In this document: piece after piece, positions 40,901 to 55,900 of the stretch
How the letters are laid out: each line of letters begins with the position of its first letter
How positions within the stretch are numbered: position 1 is the first letter of the stretch
Assembly (NCBI GenBank): GCA_008508345.1
Contig: QNGE01003576.1
Coordinates: forward strand, 16,773 to 80,772
Direction: 5' to 3'
Origin: Paragonimus westermani
Taxonomy: Eukaryota > Platyhelminthes > Trematoda > Plagiorchiida > Troglotrematidae
Length of the DNA: 64,000 nucleotides
The notes under the pieces: generated by a model
Seen by the model: the letters and a program-made list of their open reading frames with translations, nothing else
Databases searched by the model: none
Told to the model about the DNA's origin: nothing
Program-made: the position numbers and the translations under genes

Positions 40901-43900
40901 ACTGGAATAACTGCACTGTTTTGCTAGAACTGGCGATGGCCGAGGCCGAACTGGGGACACTCAATGTGATCCGTGAAGAAGCAGACCGACTCCGTACATG
41001 TTTGTCCAATGAACGATCTGCATTCAACCACGAACGTCTTCAAATCCAGTCCCAACTGGACAGCCAAGTACGCATCCAACATTCAAAAGATTATATCATT
41101 CGTCGTTCATTATATTATTTTCTGAGCATATCAACGCGCGATAGTGTGTATTTTCTAAGCACTCAAAAGCAGTAGACGAGAATTTTCAAGTGTAGTCTTG
41201 TTGGATTTTCAGGTTTGAAAGTGGCACAACTTAAAACTAACGGCTGTTTCAACATCTTTCGTGGCAGAAGAAATTGAACAGAGTCACAGCAGTTCTAGGT
41301 TGGTGTTGCGAAAACTTGAATCAGATGTAGGCACTAGATAAAGCAAGTCATTCCAGAAGTACATAATCGAACAACCTCAACCTCAACCACTGCAGTGTTT
41401 GAAAGACAGAATTTCATTTTCAGCACGTCATACGTACCACTGCAATAAGTACTTGCCACAAGACTAAACTGTTCACATGACAAGTGATTTAAAACAAAGA
41501 TTAAAAAGCTCACCTAATGTGTAAAGCTACAGCGTTATAAAATGCCGGAAACAGTTTACCCAGTTTACATCAGTATGATAATGATTTATACTATATGGGG
41601 TTATCTATTTGAGAGGCATTAGGTCAGTGGAACTAAACAAGATAACAGATTCAGCATACATTTCCGTCTTTTTGGCATAACCGATCCCTACCTGGCGGAG
41701 ATAGCCGAAGCCAGACAGCTATTTGTTTTCTGACGTCCTTTCCAATTACCTGAATTGTGGACCTCTGGAAACAACGAAATGAGAGGCTAGCTGTTGGTGA
41801 AGTTGCATTATTGCAGCGTCCACATGGGTCACCTCAACGAGGTGCACACAGAAATTAGACTAGATATGGTCAGCATGCTTAGCTCAGTAGCATTCTATCA
41901 GGCAAGCGAAACCGAACTTAGATGCCTAATAAATCGAAGTTTAGATGTTACATCGCTGATGTACTGGACGTGGAACTCGATTTGTTTGTTACGAAACATT
42001 CATACTACGGGATATTCTGGTAAATTGGATAGGTACAATATTCAGGGGCCGGAGCGGCAGGACTGTATACAACTTACTATTTGGAACAGGAAATGCATAA
42101 TTCTCTCTCATACACAGATGATATCACACTTACTCGGTTCCCTTTTCCTTGAGGAGCAGGTTGTAGTAAACTTGCAACGAAGCATCTGTTACAAACAGCA
42201 CACGAACATCACCTCGTCCGGCTGACGGTCGATCTGCAGCGATGTTTTGACCCATCTGAGCAACGCGGATCACAATTCCATTGTTAGTGCTGTACCTAAG
42301 TTGACAAAGAGCGTTCCACTTGTTCTTACCGTTGTCGTGGAATATCACGCATTGTAGACTGCGAAAGACCATAGAACTCCGGTTGCGAGGCCGTTATCTT
42401 TTGTCGCAAAGTCTGACATCCAACCAATAAATTTGCCGTGGCTTGCTATCGTTGTAGTGAGAGATTTAGGAACGCTGTAACTATTTTCATTGTCATGAGA
42501 GAGCTTAAATTCACATTATATTGTGAACTATTCCACCATTCCTTGATGACTATTAGTATACATATTGTGGTTGAATTAGTCTGACGTTGACACGCTGAGA
42601 CCGGGCTTTTTTATCTTACCGAACGTGCACTATCTCCGCACTCCTCATACTCTGAATATGCAATAAAGCTGTCTCGAACTGGTAGTCATTCTCATGGTCA
42701 TCTGCGTTTTAATGCAATGGAAGATCTTACCTGGAGGAATTGTTTTATTTTAAACAAATTATCTAGGGAGAAAGATAAGACTAATAGTTTGCTCTTTGCC
42801 AAGCCAGATTATCCACTGTTGTCTTCATTTTGGACCGGATCTGGATGCTTGCCAAACCTTGGGAAAACTGCACTAGTTACATCCTAGATAACTGACGTTA
42901 GTGTCGATGTTCAGGTTTGTTTCCTGCATTCATTTACCTTATCAGTCAACCAACCTGTAGCCAACTGTAGCACCGTTAAGCCACCCACTCTGAGTAGACC
43001 GCTTACGTTGGGGTTCTTGGGACAAATTGGAGTAGCTTCCCAGCATTTCACTTAGATCAGCGATGTGTGGTGAATTATTGTTAACCACCTTCTCTCAGGC
43101 GGTTGTTGATTCAAATCTTTGTCTTGTTATCATTGTCGGACTAGTTGGAGGAACACTGGCACTCGGTGCAGCAAACGAGTTGTACTCATTAGACTTATTG
43201 AAGTGCATGTTGTGACTGGATTCATAGCATACGAGCGCGTCAAAAGATGACAGAATAATGGTTAATGGCAGAACGATGGATAACGGTAATGAACGACGAA
43301 GTGCGGAGCATAAGCGGTCAGTCACTTTCTCCCCGGCCAACCTATCCAACCGAGGCTACCGCATGAACGCAGAGAAAAGACTGATCTTTAAACAGCATTT
43401 TTATGTTGTTCAGCCCGAAGACAGCATGGTCAAAAGCCCGTTCGTGCTTATAGGGTATGGGACTAGCAGCAGAGCAAGGTCAAATGAATGGACCAGACGA
43501 AAGTCCAGACGGTGCATGTTGTGTCTCTATTCGGGTTCAGTCAGCAATAAGCCTTAAGGGCAATAACAACAGCAGAGAGAACACGTGACTCAGTGGAGAT
43601 GCCCACCGTATTGTCGCATTTACAAGCGGTGCGTCATTTGAAGTGTGTGGACGAGTGGGCCGTTGGTCGCTGAAGGTGCGGCCAATCAGAACGCAGCTTG
43701 AGTCCTCGCACGATTGTGGGGCACATAGACGGCCTTGACGCGTACACAACAGTGCAGATTAGGCATTGTAACATGCACACCAGCCGCTTGCGTTCTGACC
43801 GTTCGTAGCACTTGTGGCCCGAATCTGGAGCATTATGGAGGCACCGGAGAACAGCGTTCTTCCGAAGTAGGGGTTCGAACAACAGTCCTGAAAAGAGAAA

Positions 43901-46900
43901 CAATACGAACAAGCATGAGCCGAAGGACCAGTAAGCCATGCACACGACTTACACAAACTTAAAGCAAAACGGTACCGACAACACAGCAGCACGCCCGGTT
44001 ACACAACTCAAATTCGATTCGTGTGCGCTAGCTGGTTTCGGTTGCGCGTTACAGGCATGTAGTCGGGATGGCAAGACCGGTTGTCACGATGGTTGTGGAT
44101 GCTCGTGAAGACCGGAGGGTTACATGACCATGACAACAGTGAAGGTCACTCTCAAGTGTACTTGGTAATTGTTTTCTCACAGTATTTTCAGGGCACTTGC
44201 GCCAGTGTAAAAACAGCAAACTGTGCTTAGATGGGCACAAATCGGTCATGGTGAGAGTTTGATCCTTCGGGTGCGTTTATGTGCGTCAGCCATTTTGCAT
44301 GCTTCATTGCATGTTTGTGCACTGAGAAACCTGGAGAATAACTAACTTGTATTCACGAAGTCGAACCAAAATGGACTTAAAACAGCGACATCGGCAGCGT
44401 TCCTGAAATTAGCAGGCGATTTTGCAACTGAGTTTTAAAGCCATACCGAGAGTGGAAATTCAACCTTGAGAAAACAGCTACGGCAGCAAATTTTACACGA
44501 ATCTGCTGTACGGATAACTGTGCCCATTTGAGGAGTTTCCGACATCCAAAGGTGGCTTCGTAGTTCAGCTGATACAAAACCTGATACGTTTAGGCATGTT
44601 ATTTCCGATACCAGTTCTAGTTCAGTTGAATATCAGACTATTCACATCGGGTCTCTTTGGAATCTTCTTTTCATCGGGAATTCATCTCCACTCCAGTATT
44701 TTCACTAACTACAAATGGTGTTGGTTTTGTCGTCTTTACGCGCTATGACCATTTGTAGATGTAAGTCAGCGTTTTGTGTTGAGGCTCCATTGGTGAACAA
44801 ACATGGGATGAAAAACAGTTAATTTAGAGGCGAACCCTTAGAAATAGTTGGTGCTTAATTCACAGAATCTGCTTCGGTACACTTAATTGAAATTAACTGC
44901 TACATAAGAACCATCTAGAAAAGCAAGTAGATTGCAGTTGTGAACAGAGCACAGTTTACAAGATTATGTGATTCACTGGTCATCATTGCTTCATGAACAA
45001 CTCCGCAGAACGCTTCCGGTAGTTACTAGTATCTCTCTCACAGGTCAAATGGACCATGGAATTCCACGCGTGTAATAGGTTTGCGGTTTAAAATGACCAG
45101 TTCCTTGACAACGTTATTATTTTTCCGTTATTTGTTGAGATAACATCTTACAGTGACCGATTTTAATCGTTACTTGTCATCAGTTAATACTTTGGTACAG
45201 TTGAAGATTTCAGTGAGACCCAGTTGTGAGAAGCAAGCGCTCCGGTCGGATTCGAACCAGCGACCCTCTGGATCATTTGGTGATTTCCGTACGAGAGTGA
45301 AACTGGTGGGTAGCAGTACAAATGTGGAATTTCCGGACTTATAACGTGGCTTCATAGCTCACCTGGTAGAGCGCTTGACGCTTTTCGGCATGCTGTTTCT
45401 ATCGTTTGTTCGAATTCAGCCGCAGCCCTGTATTCCTCAGGAAATTCAATCAATTTTAAAAAATCTCCGTCTAATTTATTGCCGATTTTCAGAGTGCACC
45501 GATTTTACTCTTTGAAAACTACTCATTGTTTGTCTGATTTAATTCTTATATACGGGTTCGGGTGGATTGCGAATTCAGTCGGGTTTCCATTATATTGCCC
45601 TTTTGTAAATGACCAACAACTTCAATTTATTGTAGTTGCGATCAAATATGCAATTATGCCTCTTTATTTCTGCCGTGCAATTAGATGGCAGACAACCAAC
45701 GACTGGTCGAACAACTCAAACGAGCGGAAGCAGACCTCGTGCGACTACGTAAATCGATTGTGTTTTGCGAACGTTCGTGTTCAGGAGGCGAACGCACGAA
45801 AATGCCATCATACGTTCGGTTGAATTTGATAGACGGTGAGTAGATTATAACCTTGAAAAATGGATGACAAGACCGCTAATGAATTTCATGCGTAAAAGTT
45901 TCCGGATCAAGCGTAGAACACTCGACAGGAATTGTATCGGAAAACGCAAAGGTTTCTCGATAAAAAACATTTATGTCTCATAGAGCCAAATGTTGGCTGA
46001 GCCGGCTGCGTGTCTTGACTGTTGCCAATATTTGAGACAACTGTCTATGGTACGACAAAAGTTAACGAACGGAGGCTGTGGGAGTCGCAATGATAGGTCA
46101 CGCTTCAACCTCAGTTGTAAGTCAGCTGTCTGCTTGGAAGGAGCAGACAGAATTTTCACCTTTGATTGATACGTTCTCAGGTCAATATCAGGGTATCCAT
46201 CAAAGTCAACGATCATTTCAGCATAGCGTACTAGGTTTGCAATTTCCCAATCAGAACAAAACTGCAGTCAGATACCTATGGTGCAGTAGTGAGAGAGCTG
46301 GATAAAATCTTCCACAGATCAGTGTTCCCTAATGTTTACATCCAGAATTGAAGTAATGAAAGTTAGTCTGCGATGGCAGCAACAGGCTGACAGAAATGTG
46401 AACATAGTCGAGTCAACCGTTGTGACAATTCATGATACATTTTGCGTACACTTAGAGAAAACAAACTGCGGAGCAAATGACGTCACTAAAACCATATGAA
46501 CAAGGGAAGTATCAACGTGCTTGATCCCCAAAACCATGATTATGACCCACGTGTCAAGGTGATAAGAAAATGTGTTTTGTTCGTTAATACATACCCACAA
46601 AACATACTCTTTATTGTCAACTGATTAAACGAACATAGACTACAGCATTAAGAGGAGAATCGGTGGTATGCAGAAAAATATCAGAACAACTTGCTAGCGC
46701 ACAAATAGAGGAAACAAGAAGAAGAATTTCATCATCGGAAGTTCCATCCAATATAAGCAGTACTCAGCGTCAATTACACGGTTTTAGGATTAAGAATTAG
46801 GTACGTAAGCTGTTTGTGACTAGATTTCAAAGGCGTGGCCCCACTTTCAGTCCGCATACGACCTATTATGCAATATAAATGTCTATTCTTTCTCTAACAC

Positions 46901-49900
46901 AATTTGAAAATACAGTGTAACTGTGGGATAGCCATCGTTTTTGACTCCAAACAGTTTTTTTGTCTCAGTAGGTTTATCTTAAACTGGATCTCTGTTATCA
47001 ACGACCTAACGATTGCGTATAGTTGAGAAAGGAAGAGAACCGTTATCTAAATATCTGCTTCAGTATAGCCAGTGTTAAAACTGATATAAAAATATGTTTA
47101 TTTAGATATGTGTAGATTTGTTCCACATTATCGTCAAATCTGCTTTCAGGAGTTGTTAGTTCAGAGAATTCAAATAGTTTTCATAATATTCTCTGAAGCT
47201 AGTCATCAAACCGGGACACCTTAATCCATCTTGCTCTTGAGGGTGCTCAAAAGTAGAAATATTCGGAGTGGTGAATTGACCTGATAAATCTTTACGCTCC
47301 AAATCAAAGCTCTGATTCGATGTGTTACCAGTAGTATGAGCACCGGCTAAAATGTGTCCAGTTACATCAAGTTGGTGTAAAAAAAGTCTAAGTTTGAGGT
47401 CGAACAGTTTCTTTATAGTCACGACTTACTTTATGCAATAACTGCTTTGAGGTAAGTTTGAACTTCGGCCAGTCCGAGTAGTACATTCTACACAAGATCA
47501 GTCAATGTGAACATGCGTACCTAATTTTTATTCGCGGATATTCGGGATTAAATGTGACCACTGCAGTGGTCTCAGTGGCCTCAGTCCAAGTGAGTAATAC
47601 CGATTGAGGTGAACAGGTTGATTCTATTTATCCTTCCTACCAAATCATCTGACAAGTTGAACATCATTCATGCGAGTTTGCGATAAAACGTTTGAATATA
47701 ACTAGCCAGTCAATTCCACCGTGAGGTTAGTTGCGCTGTGGCTAACCTACTTTTCTTACAACCGCGAGCGCTGGAGCTCAATTTCTGGTCTGGACAAGGT
47801 TCTGTCTTACTGTTAATTGTGGAAGTCACGTCTAGTTTCTTTATCGACAGCGTGCTGACAGAAGGGCGCATCTTTCTGAGAGCACCGCTTTCACGTGTGA
47901 ATAATGTCCAACTTTCGGCATGCTGATTTTCCAAACTTTAGCCGAGGTGCAAGTCTGTTGATGAAACCCAAAGTACGATGCATTTCTCTACGTTTGTGAG
48001 AACATTCTGACGTCGTATGGGCACTGAGTCTACAATTGACTCAAACAACATCTGCCTCGTTTGTTATGGGTACAAAGTGTGCAAAGCCACAGTTCTCATT
48101 TAACCTTATGTTATAAAGTTTGTGTATGGTTTCGAAAAAAACTTAAATCATGATTATGTGTTTCCAGTAATTAAAGACCGGCTTTTTAATTCATTCCTCT
48201 TTTAGCATCAATATGGCACACTTAAGTACCAGGGAACCTTCAATCAAAGAAGACGTTTTGGCGTGCCTGATGCGTAATCGATCATCAGGTGTTCTTTCAA
48301 TTTTGGTTACACGACGCTCAATTATTACCTCATTTAGAGAAAACATTATTCGCGCGTGTTGTGAATCACTCTAATCCACTTACTCCATAGGTACACGTTA
48401 GTACTTGCATTTCCGTTCATAAGGACTTTTTAAGGTTTGGCTGCCCTCTGTCTTTCTTGCTCTGAGGTTTTCTACCTTCAGATTTGTTATAACATCACCT
48501 TATAAAGTTGGAGCCAAAAACCGATGATGATCACCTTTTAAGAGGTCACGTTATATATTCTTCTTTAAAGCGTTTTTTGGAAAGATTTCATTTCACTTGT
48601 GTGCATTCAGTGTGTAATTGTCTTGTTTCATCATATGACCTTGGACGCCATCAAAGTGAATTAAAATTGCCTCAGGATTAGTTACTTCTCAATTTATAAC
48701 CCATGCAATCCAAAAATATATCAACATACTTTTGGGCTTCATAGCCGTTTTATCAGAACGAACAATAAAAAATAACATCCCATCAAAGTTGACACTTTCT
48801 TCTGTTCACTGGATCAACGAATAGTGCTGATACCAGTGATGAATGTCTTTTCTAACCGTTGGTCCATTAAAACCAGTTATATCATCATTACTATTGTAAA
48901 CAGTTTTCCAACACAAGCACAATGCATAGAATATGAATCTACTGATCATTAAACGTGTCCAGTCATTTTTCCACAACTAACCTGTTTTTGTGGCACATTT
49001 CTGTGAATAGTCGTCAGAAATTAATTGTCTAAATTTTATCTTTCAGCACGATAAACAGTCATCAAATCACTATTGAGTGTGGTTGCCATTTTAAAAAATG
49101 AAACATCATGGATTCCATCCTGGCACGCCAAATTAACACTACACACGTCCGCAGAATTGATTGCTACAAATGCAAAGTAACGTGTTAACATTACTTCACA
49201 GTTTGTATGTGGATAATTGTGCGTGGCTAAAAATTAAAACAAACAAGTGTTAAAGACGAGTTGAGAATCCCTCCGTGGAAAATATAGAATATCAAGTCAC
49301 GACTAAAGAATCCATAGTTGGTGGTCACGCACTGGAAACAGAAGTTAAATCTGAGCTGTAAATTGTTCAGATGGTCAGGCGAGGATTCACGACTACATAG
49401 GAGCGTTTGTCACTCGATTCTGCGGAAATCGGGAGATCTAACCTGACATAAATGTACGATCGCATATTACGGACTCTCGACCATATGCTGACAAATCTTG
49501 GACCATATTTAAATTTATATTTTTCACGCGAAACAGCTAGATTATATTTTTTACATAATTCCAAACGGTCATCACACTTGCTTTCATTCTTAAAGAATTG
49601 GACACCCCTCCGTCTTTGTACTAATCGAATATGATTTGTTACACTCAACTTAATGTTTTGATCAACAGATACTCTACCCTATAATCAAATCATCTGTAAA
49701 AAGTCATCTGATCAGAAAACGTCTCTGAGCTACCATTATATTTACTCACAAATCGCATACAGACTGTTTTAAAATCATGAACACAAAATCGGCTTTAAGC
49801 AGGTCAGAAAGTGTTATTGCTGATAAGTTACACATTGTGAAACATGGAGTTGCTTTGCTTTTAATGCACAAAACGATAAATAGGTAAATGTTACGTGATA

Positions 49901-52900
49901 GTAGACTTTCGTCTGTACTCGTCAGTTGCATAAACTAAACCGCTAATTGTGCGAAATGAGTGAATGACATTAGAAAGCAGTCCGTCTTCAATTATTCTGC
50001 AGAACTTCGAGATAGTGTCATAGCAACCACAGTGAATTAATTAGTGTCCTTTGCTCACGTGGAAATGATTGATGCTACTTGTTTCAGGGGAAGCTAGCAG
50101 CTTCTTCGAGCACTTCTTGTTTTAGGCAACATTTTGCTCACGCACTTGTTGCGCATAACGCATGGCTTTTTATATAGAGTAAGTCAGACTAAACGAAATT
50201 TCAACAGCTCACACTTATCTTTTGCCTCAGTGATAAGTTATCGACGGGCTTTCTTTCGAATCTAAGGCCTTATCGTTGCAAACCATGATTTAAAGGGTTA
50301 CTGTTATCCGTATTCTCGCTAAAAACATAATAATCCCTTGCCGTTCATTCAGTTCGCAGTGGAATGCTTTTCGTTACACATTTGACAGCTCTTAGTGTGC
50401 ACTCGGGAAAGACTGTAGCTGAATATGGCAACGGCGCTCCAAACATTTTTTGTGTAACTGAACCTAGAGAACATTTAAATGTTTTTCTGCCAAGCTAAAC
50501 ATTTGAACCTAAGAGGGTATGAAAAGTAAATCGAGACCCCAGTCTACAAATTTCGTCGACTTTGTTTAAAGTTACTTACTGTGGATCGATGTTTCAAGTT
50601 TCTGATTTGACTAGAAAGTTTTTAGATCCATTCTGAAGATATGATTGCATATGAGATGTTCCATCCTCTCCTAGTAAATATTTTGACATAGGTTTGGATG
50701 GCCAAGCAAAGGAACGAAAGTTACAGGATGATTTAATGTAGCAAAAAAATGAATACCAGCTGGATTCTACACAACCCTTCCGAAAGATTTTAAGCTTTGT
50801 GTAGTTTACCACACCTTCCGCTAATAACAGGTAGGTAATCTAAGTTTTGCACATGAGGTTACATCGAAATCCGACTTCTGAGGCAACTGGAGTACAGCAC
50901 TTAGAGTAAAAGGACATCTATAATTTCGATTTTGTGATAAGCGATCAATTAACCCAGAATTTTTATCCCGAAAGTCAATCTGTAATGTCTGGTTGACTTT
51001 AATTACGAATTGTGAGATTGAATGATCAATTCTAAACACGAAAAATCTATCTAAGTTTTCTGACCGATTGTTGTCTCTACAAATTTCAAAATTCGTTGGT
51101 AGTGAAAGAATTATTGAAATGTTAAAGCATGTAACCCAGTCTAACTGGTTGTTTGTGGACACAATATGTGAGTCAAAACACAAAAATTATTACGATTCTT
51201 CATTTTGGAGTCTTGTTGTTTGTCTTTTCTGTCCGCATACCTCATTTCACGGTTACAGGATGTACGTACTGTAGACTGATGTCAACAGGTAAGTATACTT
51301 TTGTTATATGCACAGAACAGTTGCAGATATTCCTAAGGAATTTCAGTTCTGTGACGTTACGATTGTGTTTCAGTGAAAATAAACTTCAACCAATCATCTA
51401 ATTGACCACAGTGATTGTGGATATAAGAAGAATATTTTGGTTCACCTGACCGGCATTCTATGGATTACTTGAGTTTACAGATATCATTTCACACGACAAA
51501 GTCCATGTATACACGATACATCATCATAATACTTATACTTCTTTCCAACCGTGACTGATCACGTGAGGCAAACGTGCGATAAGTTCTCAACCGATCAATG
51601 TTCACGGCAAAACAACCACACTAGAAAACAGCAATGAGAAGAAAACGCGCTCATTTCTGAATGAACTCACATAATTTCCACCATCTTACCAATTGGACAG
51701 TTTGTGTCTGGAGCGAAACGTGACAGAGACTTGGGAAATCACATATAGTTCCGCGAGTATTAGCTTGATACTATAAATGGTAGAGCCTATTTTGTGCGTC
51801 TCATATCAAACTTGTAATCTGTGCACTGTGGAGACAATAAACTTCAGCCAAAGAATATCTGCAACAGGGTTAATCGAGAGAAAAAAAATGAAAAACTATG
51901 AGCAAGATGACTATATTAACAATGAACGAAGGTTCATTGAACAAGCCGGAAAATATCACGTTACAATGCCTTTTTCTTTAGAACAAGAATAATCCCTCCG
52001 TTCCAAAACTTGATAGAATCGGCCGTTCTTATTGATTACAAATACTTTCAGAAAATACCCAGTCTCAGAAGGAGTTTTACATTGTATGGAACCAGACACA
52101 ACTCTTCGGCTATGGTACTCGATACATTGTAGCATGTTGTTTGCTTCGGCAACATAAATAGATGAATGTTCTATTGAACTAGTTTAAGTTGGCGTCGTGG
52201 TCATAGATTCTGTATCTGGTGCAAACCATGGAGAATACAAGGAACGACAGGCATCAACGAATGAGTCATCACAACATTTTTGCAAGAAAGGAAGGAAACC
52301 TACCCGTGTGGTGAGACCCAGTTGAACACAACCAAAAACTGTCTGACATACCAAACAGTGAAAGTCGTGCGCTGCGTTGCAGACACCAATCCTCGTTCAC
52401 AATGAAACAGAGTGTACAGCCGATTTACTTATATGCACATGTTTAGTATCTTCCTTTGTAAATGAAAAAGTCCTCACTCATGATGGTAGTTTGAACCATT
52501 CAAGTTCACCTCTTTTTTGCCACACATCAGTTAACGTTTGTACATGACCACCTGAAATTGTTTTCACGATCGTGGCACTGAATGTTAAACTGTGAAATAA
52601 ACTGTTAGCAGGAATTAAAACACTGACAGTGGCGAGAATAGACTCATGAGTATCAATGAGAATATCAAGTGCTAGGTTGTGTAGACGATGTTGGTTAGTC
52701 ACTAGACCACTTCTGATTAAACTGACGCCTGTGGGTTGTTCCCGACTACATGGTAATGAGGCTATCGTAACACGGTCCACTCTCTTTTAAGTGTCATTTG
52801 TCTCTCGTTTGCAACTTTGCTTCTAACATTACCCTATAATTCCCCGATTTACTGTGGTTGGGGGAGGTTTAGAAATTCGAAGACACATTTTGTTGGTTTA

Positions 52901-55900
52901 AGTGCTTTAAACGAACCCAATGTTTGTTACTCCACTTCTCCATTTAACAGTAAGTCAAAACATTGTCCAGCTAGTCCAGTGAAAGTCCAGTCAGTTCATA
53001 TTATTCTATGTTGATTATGACTTAGCTTGTGTCGTGTTATGAAGGCAAGTGGCTTAACTTCACGTTGAACTGTCTTGCTAAAGACCAGAAACATGTGACT
53101 AAGCAGCTTAACAAGTACATATGCGGAACCAATTAGTACAAGTTAGAAATTTGCCTACAACGAACGGAGCAAGTGACACTGGTGAAGACAATAAATAAAC
53201 TGACTGGTTAACAGTACTGACGAAATAGGAAAAAATATGACGTAAAAAACAGCTGATTTCTTATAGGGACCGTTAACCAACCGACTGATAACTTGCCTTA
53301 AACGATAATGTCCGTTTTGATTAATATTCGTTGCATTTTCACAGTGATTTGCCAGAAACCCCAGTGGGTTGTTTGAGCATGATCAATCCCATGATGCCAT
53401 CTCTCAGTGTTTACACCCCAGGGGTCTGGAACTGCACCGATTAGAAATTTCATGATATCCACCCAATCGAAATTTTGCGACCGGCTGGAAGTCATCTTGA
53501 GCGCAACCTTAAACTCGAACGTCCTTTGAAATTCCGACCCTCAGACTCATCACCCTTATCATGGCCAGTAATACATTAATAGTTTACACCAACGCTCAAC
53601 CACCAAAAACTATGGAGAGAAAAGTCAACTCTTAGTACTTAGGGGAAGGAAGGGATGTGGTGAAACCAAACTAATAAAAAGCGTATTTTTCCAAATACAA
53701 TCATTCAAACGACGGCGATTCTCAAATCAGAAAGTGGAGGTCACGTGAAACCTATGTGATCTCTAAACGGCACAGGAGTGATTGCATACGGAGAGTGCAG
53801 GGGTTCTGGTAATAATGGGTGGGAAAGTCGGCATCCTCAAACGGGTGGGCGCTAAAAATTCTAAGGAAGAATGGATGAGCAGCTGGGTGACAGAAAATAC
53901 GATCAAGTTCATCTAGTCAAACATACACCACCAGCGTCTGGCTACTGTAGATTGGGTGTGCTTTCAGGAAACGGGGCCGGGTGACTCGTGTTCGGTAACT
54001 GGAGGCGTTCGGCGAGACGGTGGCTAGTCCGGCTCTGTGGTGTGAGCGTTTTAGTTTGACCGAGTTATCTGTGAAGTAAATGCAACCAATGATGCTTGGC
54101 AGTGAAGGCAGTAAGGAAATTGTCTTGCTGATGACGTTTTACTCCCACTTACAGTTCGGTTGTCTGTCTGGAAAGTGTAGGCACCTTCATGCTGAGTGAT
54201 TGAACATAGACGTGGTTACTTTTCTTAATAAGGTCCCTCCTGCTCCCCTTTTCTCCGCGTCTCTTCCAGTACAGGACTTCATTTTTGTTCCACGGTTGCG
54301 TGGTAATTAAGTACCACTGAGAACCGCTAATGTATTGTTGTCTATGATGTTGTTGCTGCTGCTGCTGGTGGTGGTGGTGACTGAAAACATACCTTAGAAC
54401 GTAAAAGAAAGCAGCTAACTGCAAACAATTATTAAAGGACGACCGCGACTTCAGTCAGTCGTACAGATTTTGGTGACTGGTCTATCTGAAGACTAGGATT
54501 GATATCGTAAATTTTGGTTTCTAGCCGCGCACTGAGACACCGACTTTTACCACCATCAGGAAAATCTCCGACATAGTGTCCCAGAATGACCAGACCAAGA
54601 AGTCCAATCTGTTTTCTATAGTTCATGGAGATCACCTGAGGTATCAACGCTGGCAAGTGATACTACAGATGTTAGTGAGTAATTTATTTGAAAGAAGATC
54701 CTACTGGCTGAACTTGAATCACCTCTGACTAATAGAATGGTCCTAATTCAGAAGAAATCTCCGGTAAACGAAGCGCAGTGATCTGCTTTGTCACTGTTCG
54801 CTTTAATTCTTCATTTATGGTCAAGATTCTTCACCAGTTGAGAGCGGCATGCTTTAAAACGTTTTTCAAAGTTATAGAGCACCAGTGAGTTCCCGATGGA
54901 ATGATGACTGCGAACTGTTCAGAAACACAAGGTAAATTTGTGCATCAGGCATACTTGCATAGTATACGACTCCAAATGTCAACTTGATCTAGCGTGTGTC
55001 AAAGAAGCATCAGCCCTTCTGAAAACATCAGGAAACTTTGTGAGATACGGTCATCCACCGACACAATGTCGAAGTAGTCGCGTTACAGAAAGACAAAAAA
55101 TATGGATTTTACAATTCATTTCTGATGAGCGAGTAAATTTCTGGTAGGTCATTTACTGACACTTTACATTACTCAAAAGTGGTATTTTTTCATGATAAGT
55201 GCAGCTTCACCGTTTTGCAGTTGCTCTTCATGAGGCTAATAGAAAGAAAATTCTGATGACAACCAGATGCCCACGTCACTTTTAAAGCTCACGCTTACAG
55301 TGGTCAATGGTCTGTGTTGCAAAGATGTTGTCATGGATGAGAACACCTTAGCTCACTGACCATTGTCTGACTACGCTGAGAGTGCTGTAACCATCACATT
55401 TAGAGATTTTCCGGTCTTCTACATGGAGAGGTAATCGGAAATTTCTTGATTCGGAACAAAAACAGTAGACATTTCAGTGTCCACTCTCGGGACATGTCTG
55501 GCAATTAAGAAGGAAGGGAGAATGTTTTCAGCTTTAAAGCAAAGAACTATAGTGCTGAGAAATGAAAGTATCATGTGCTGAAAAACAACAAGAAAGATAT
55601 CTCCACCTTTTTAAAAAAAGATGTGTGGCTCACGACCAAATAAAACGGTATTGAAGAAAACAGCTTGAAGTATATCATGGCGTGATTTCTGACCCTGATG
55701 TTGAGCATGTCAGTAACAGATCATCGCACTCGTAGGAAGCCATGCTTAGATACTTATATGTAGTCGTTATCAGTGTGCTTTAAGTTGGCTCATTCAACAA
55801 CAGCCATCAAAATTTAGACGTTAGTGTTGAAAATCGTTACCTTCCGGAACGAAAGCAAAAGTCAGTCTTCGTTACACAGCAAATTTCAGTTTGCTGAGTT

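Larger units (their letters stand above)
37948..40927 (+). other. OFD1 intron 12 (2.98 kb)
   Basis: Contains a TAATTT hexamer repeat at 39191-39210 and a long imperfect inverted repeat at 39970-40400. Confidence 0.65.
41068..45684 (+). other. OFD1 intron 13 (4.62 kb)
   Basis: Holds two tRNA-derived repeats (44551-44690 and 45235-45440) and a block of visibly higher GC at about 43250-44250. A 143-codon frame at 41794-42225 is not convincing; another frame there contains an isolated YTDD at about 42109-42120. Confidence 0.65.

Noticed and set aside
41794..42225. 143-codon plus-strand open frame; another frame has an isolated YTDD at about 42109-42120
   Set aside because: No surrounding reverse transcriptase motifs in register, no splice logic, and a length near the chance maximum for this composition.
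50821..51183. 120-codon minus-strand frame, considered as a nested gene in intron 14 together with frames at 47156-47422, 47710-47934, 52478-52780 and 54432-54656
   Set aside because: The frames could not be joined into a phase-consistent model, show no recognisable domain, and their lengths and number fit chance.
54149..54424. Minus-strand frame with His and Gln runs
   Set aside because: The runs come from the triplet microsatellite at 54349-54380; the rest of the frame is not recognised.
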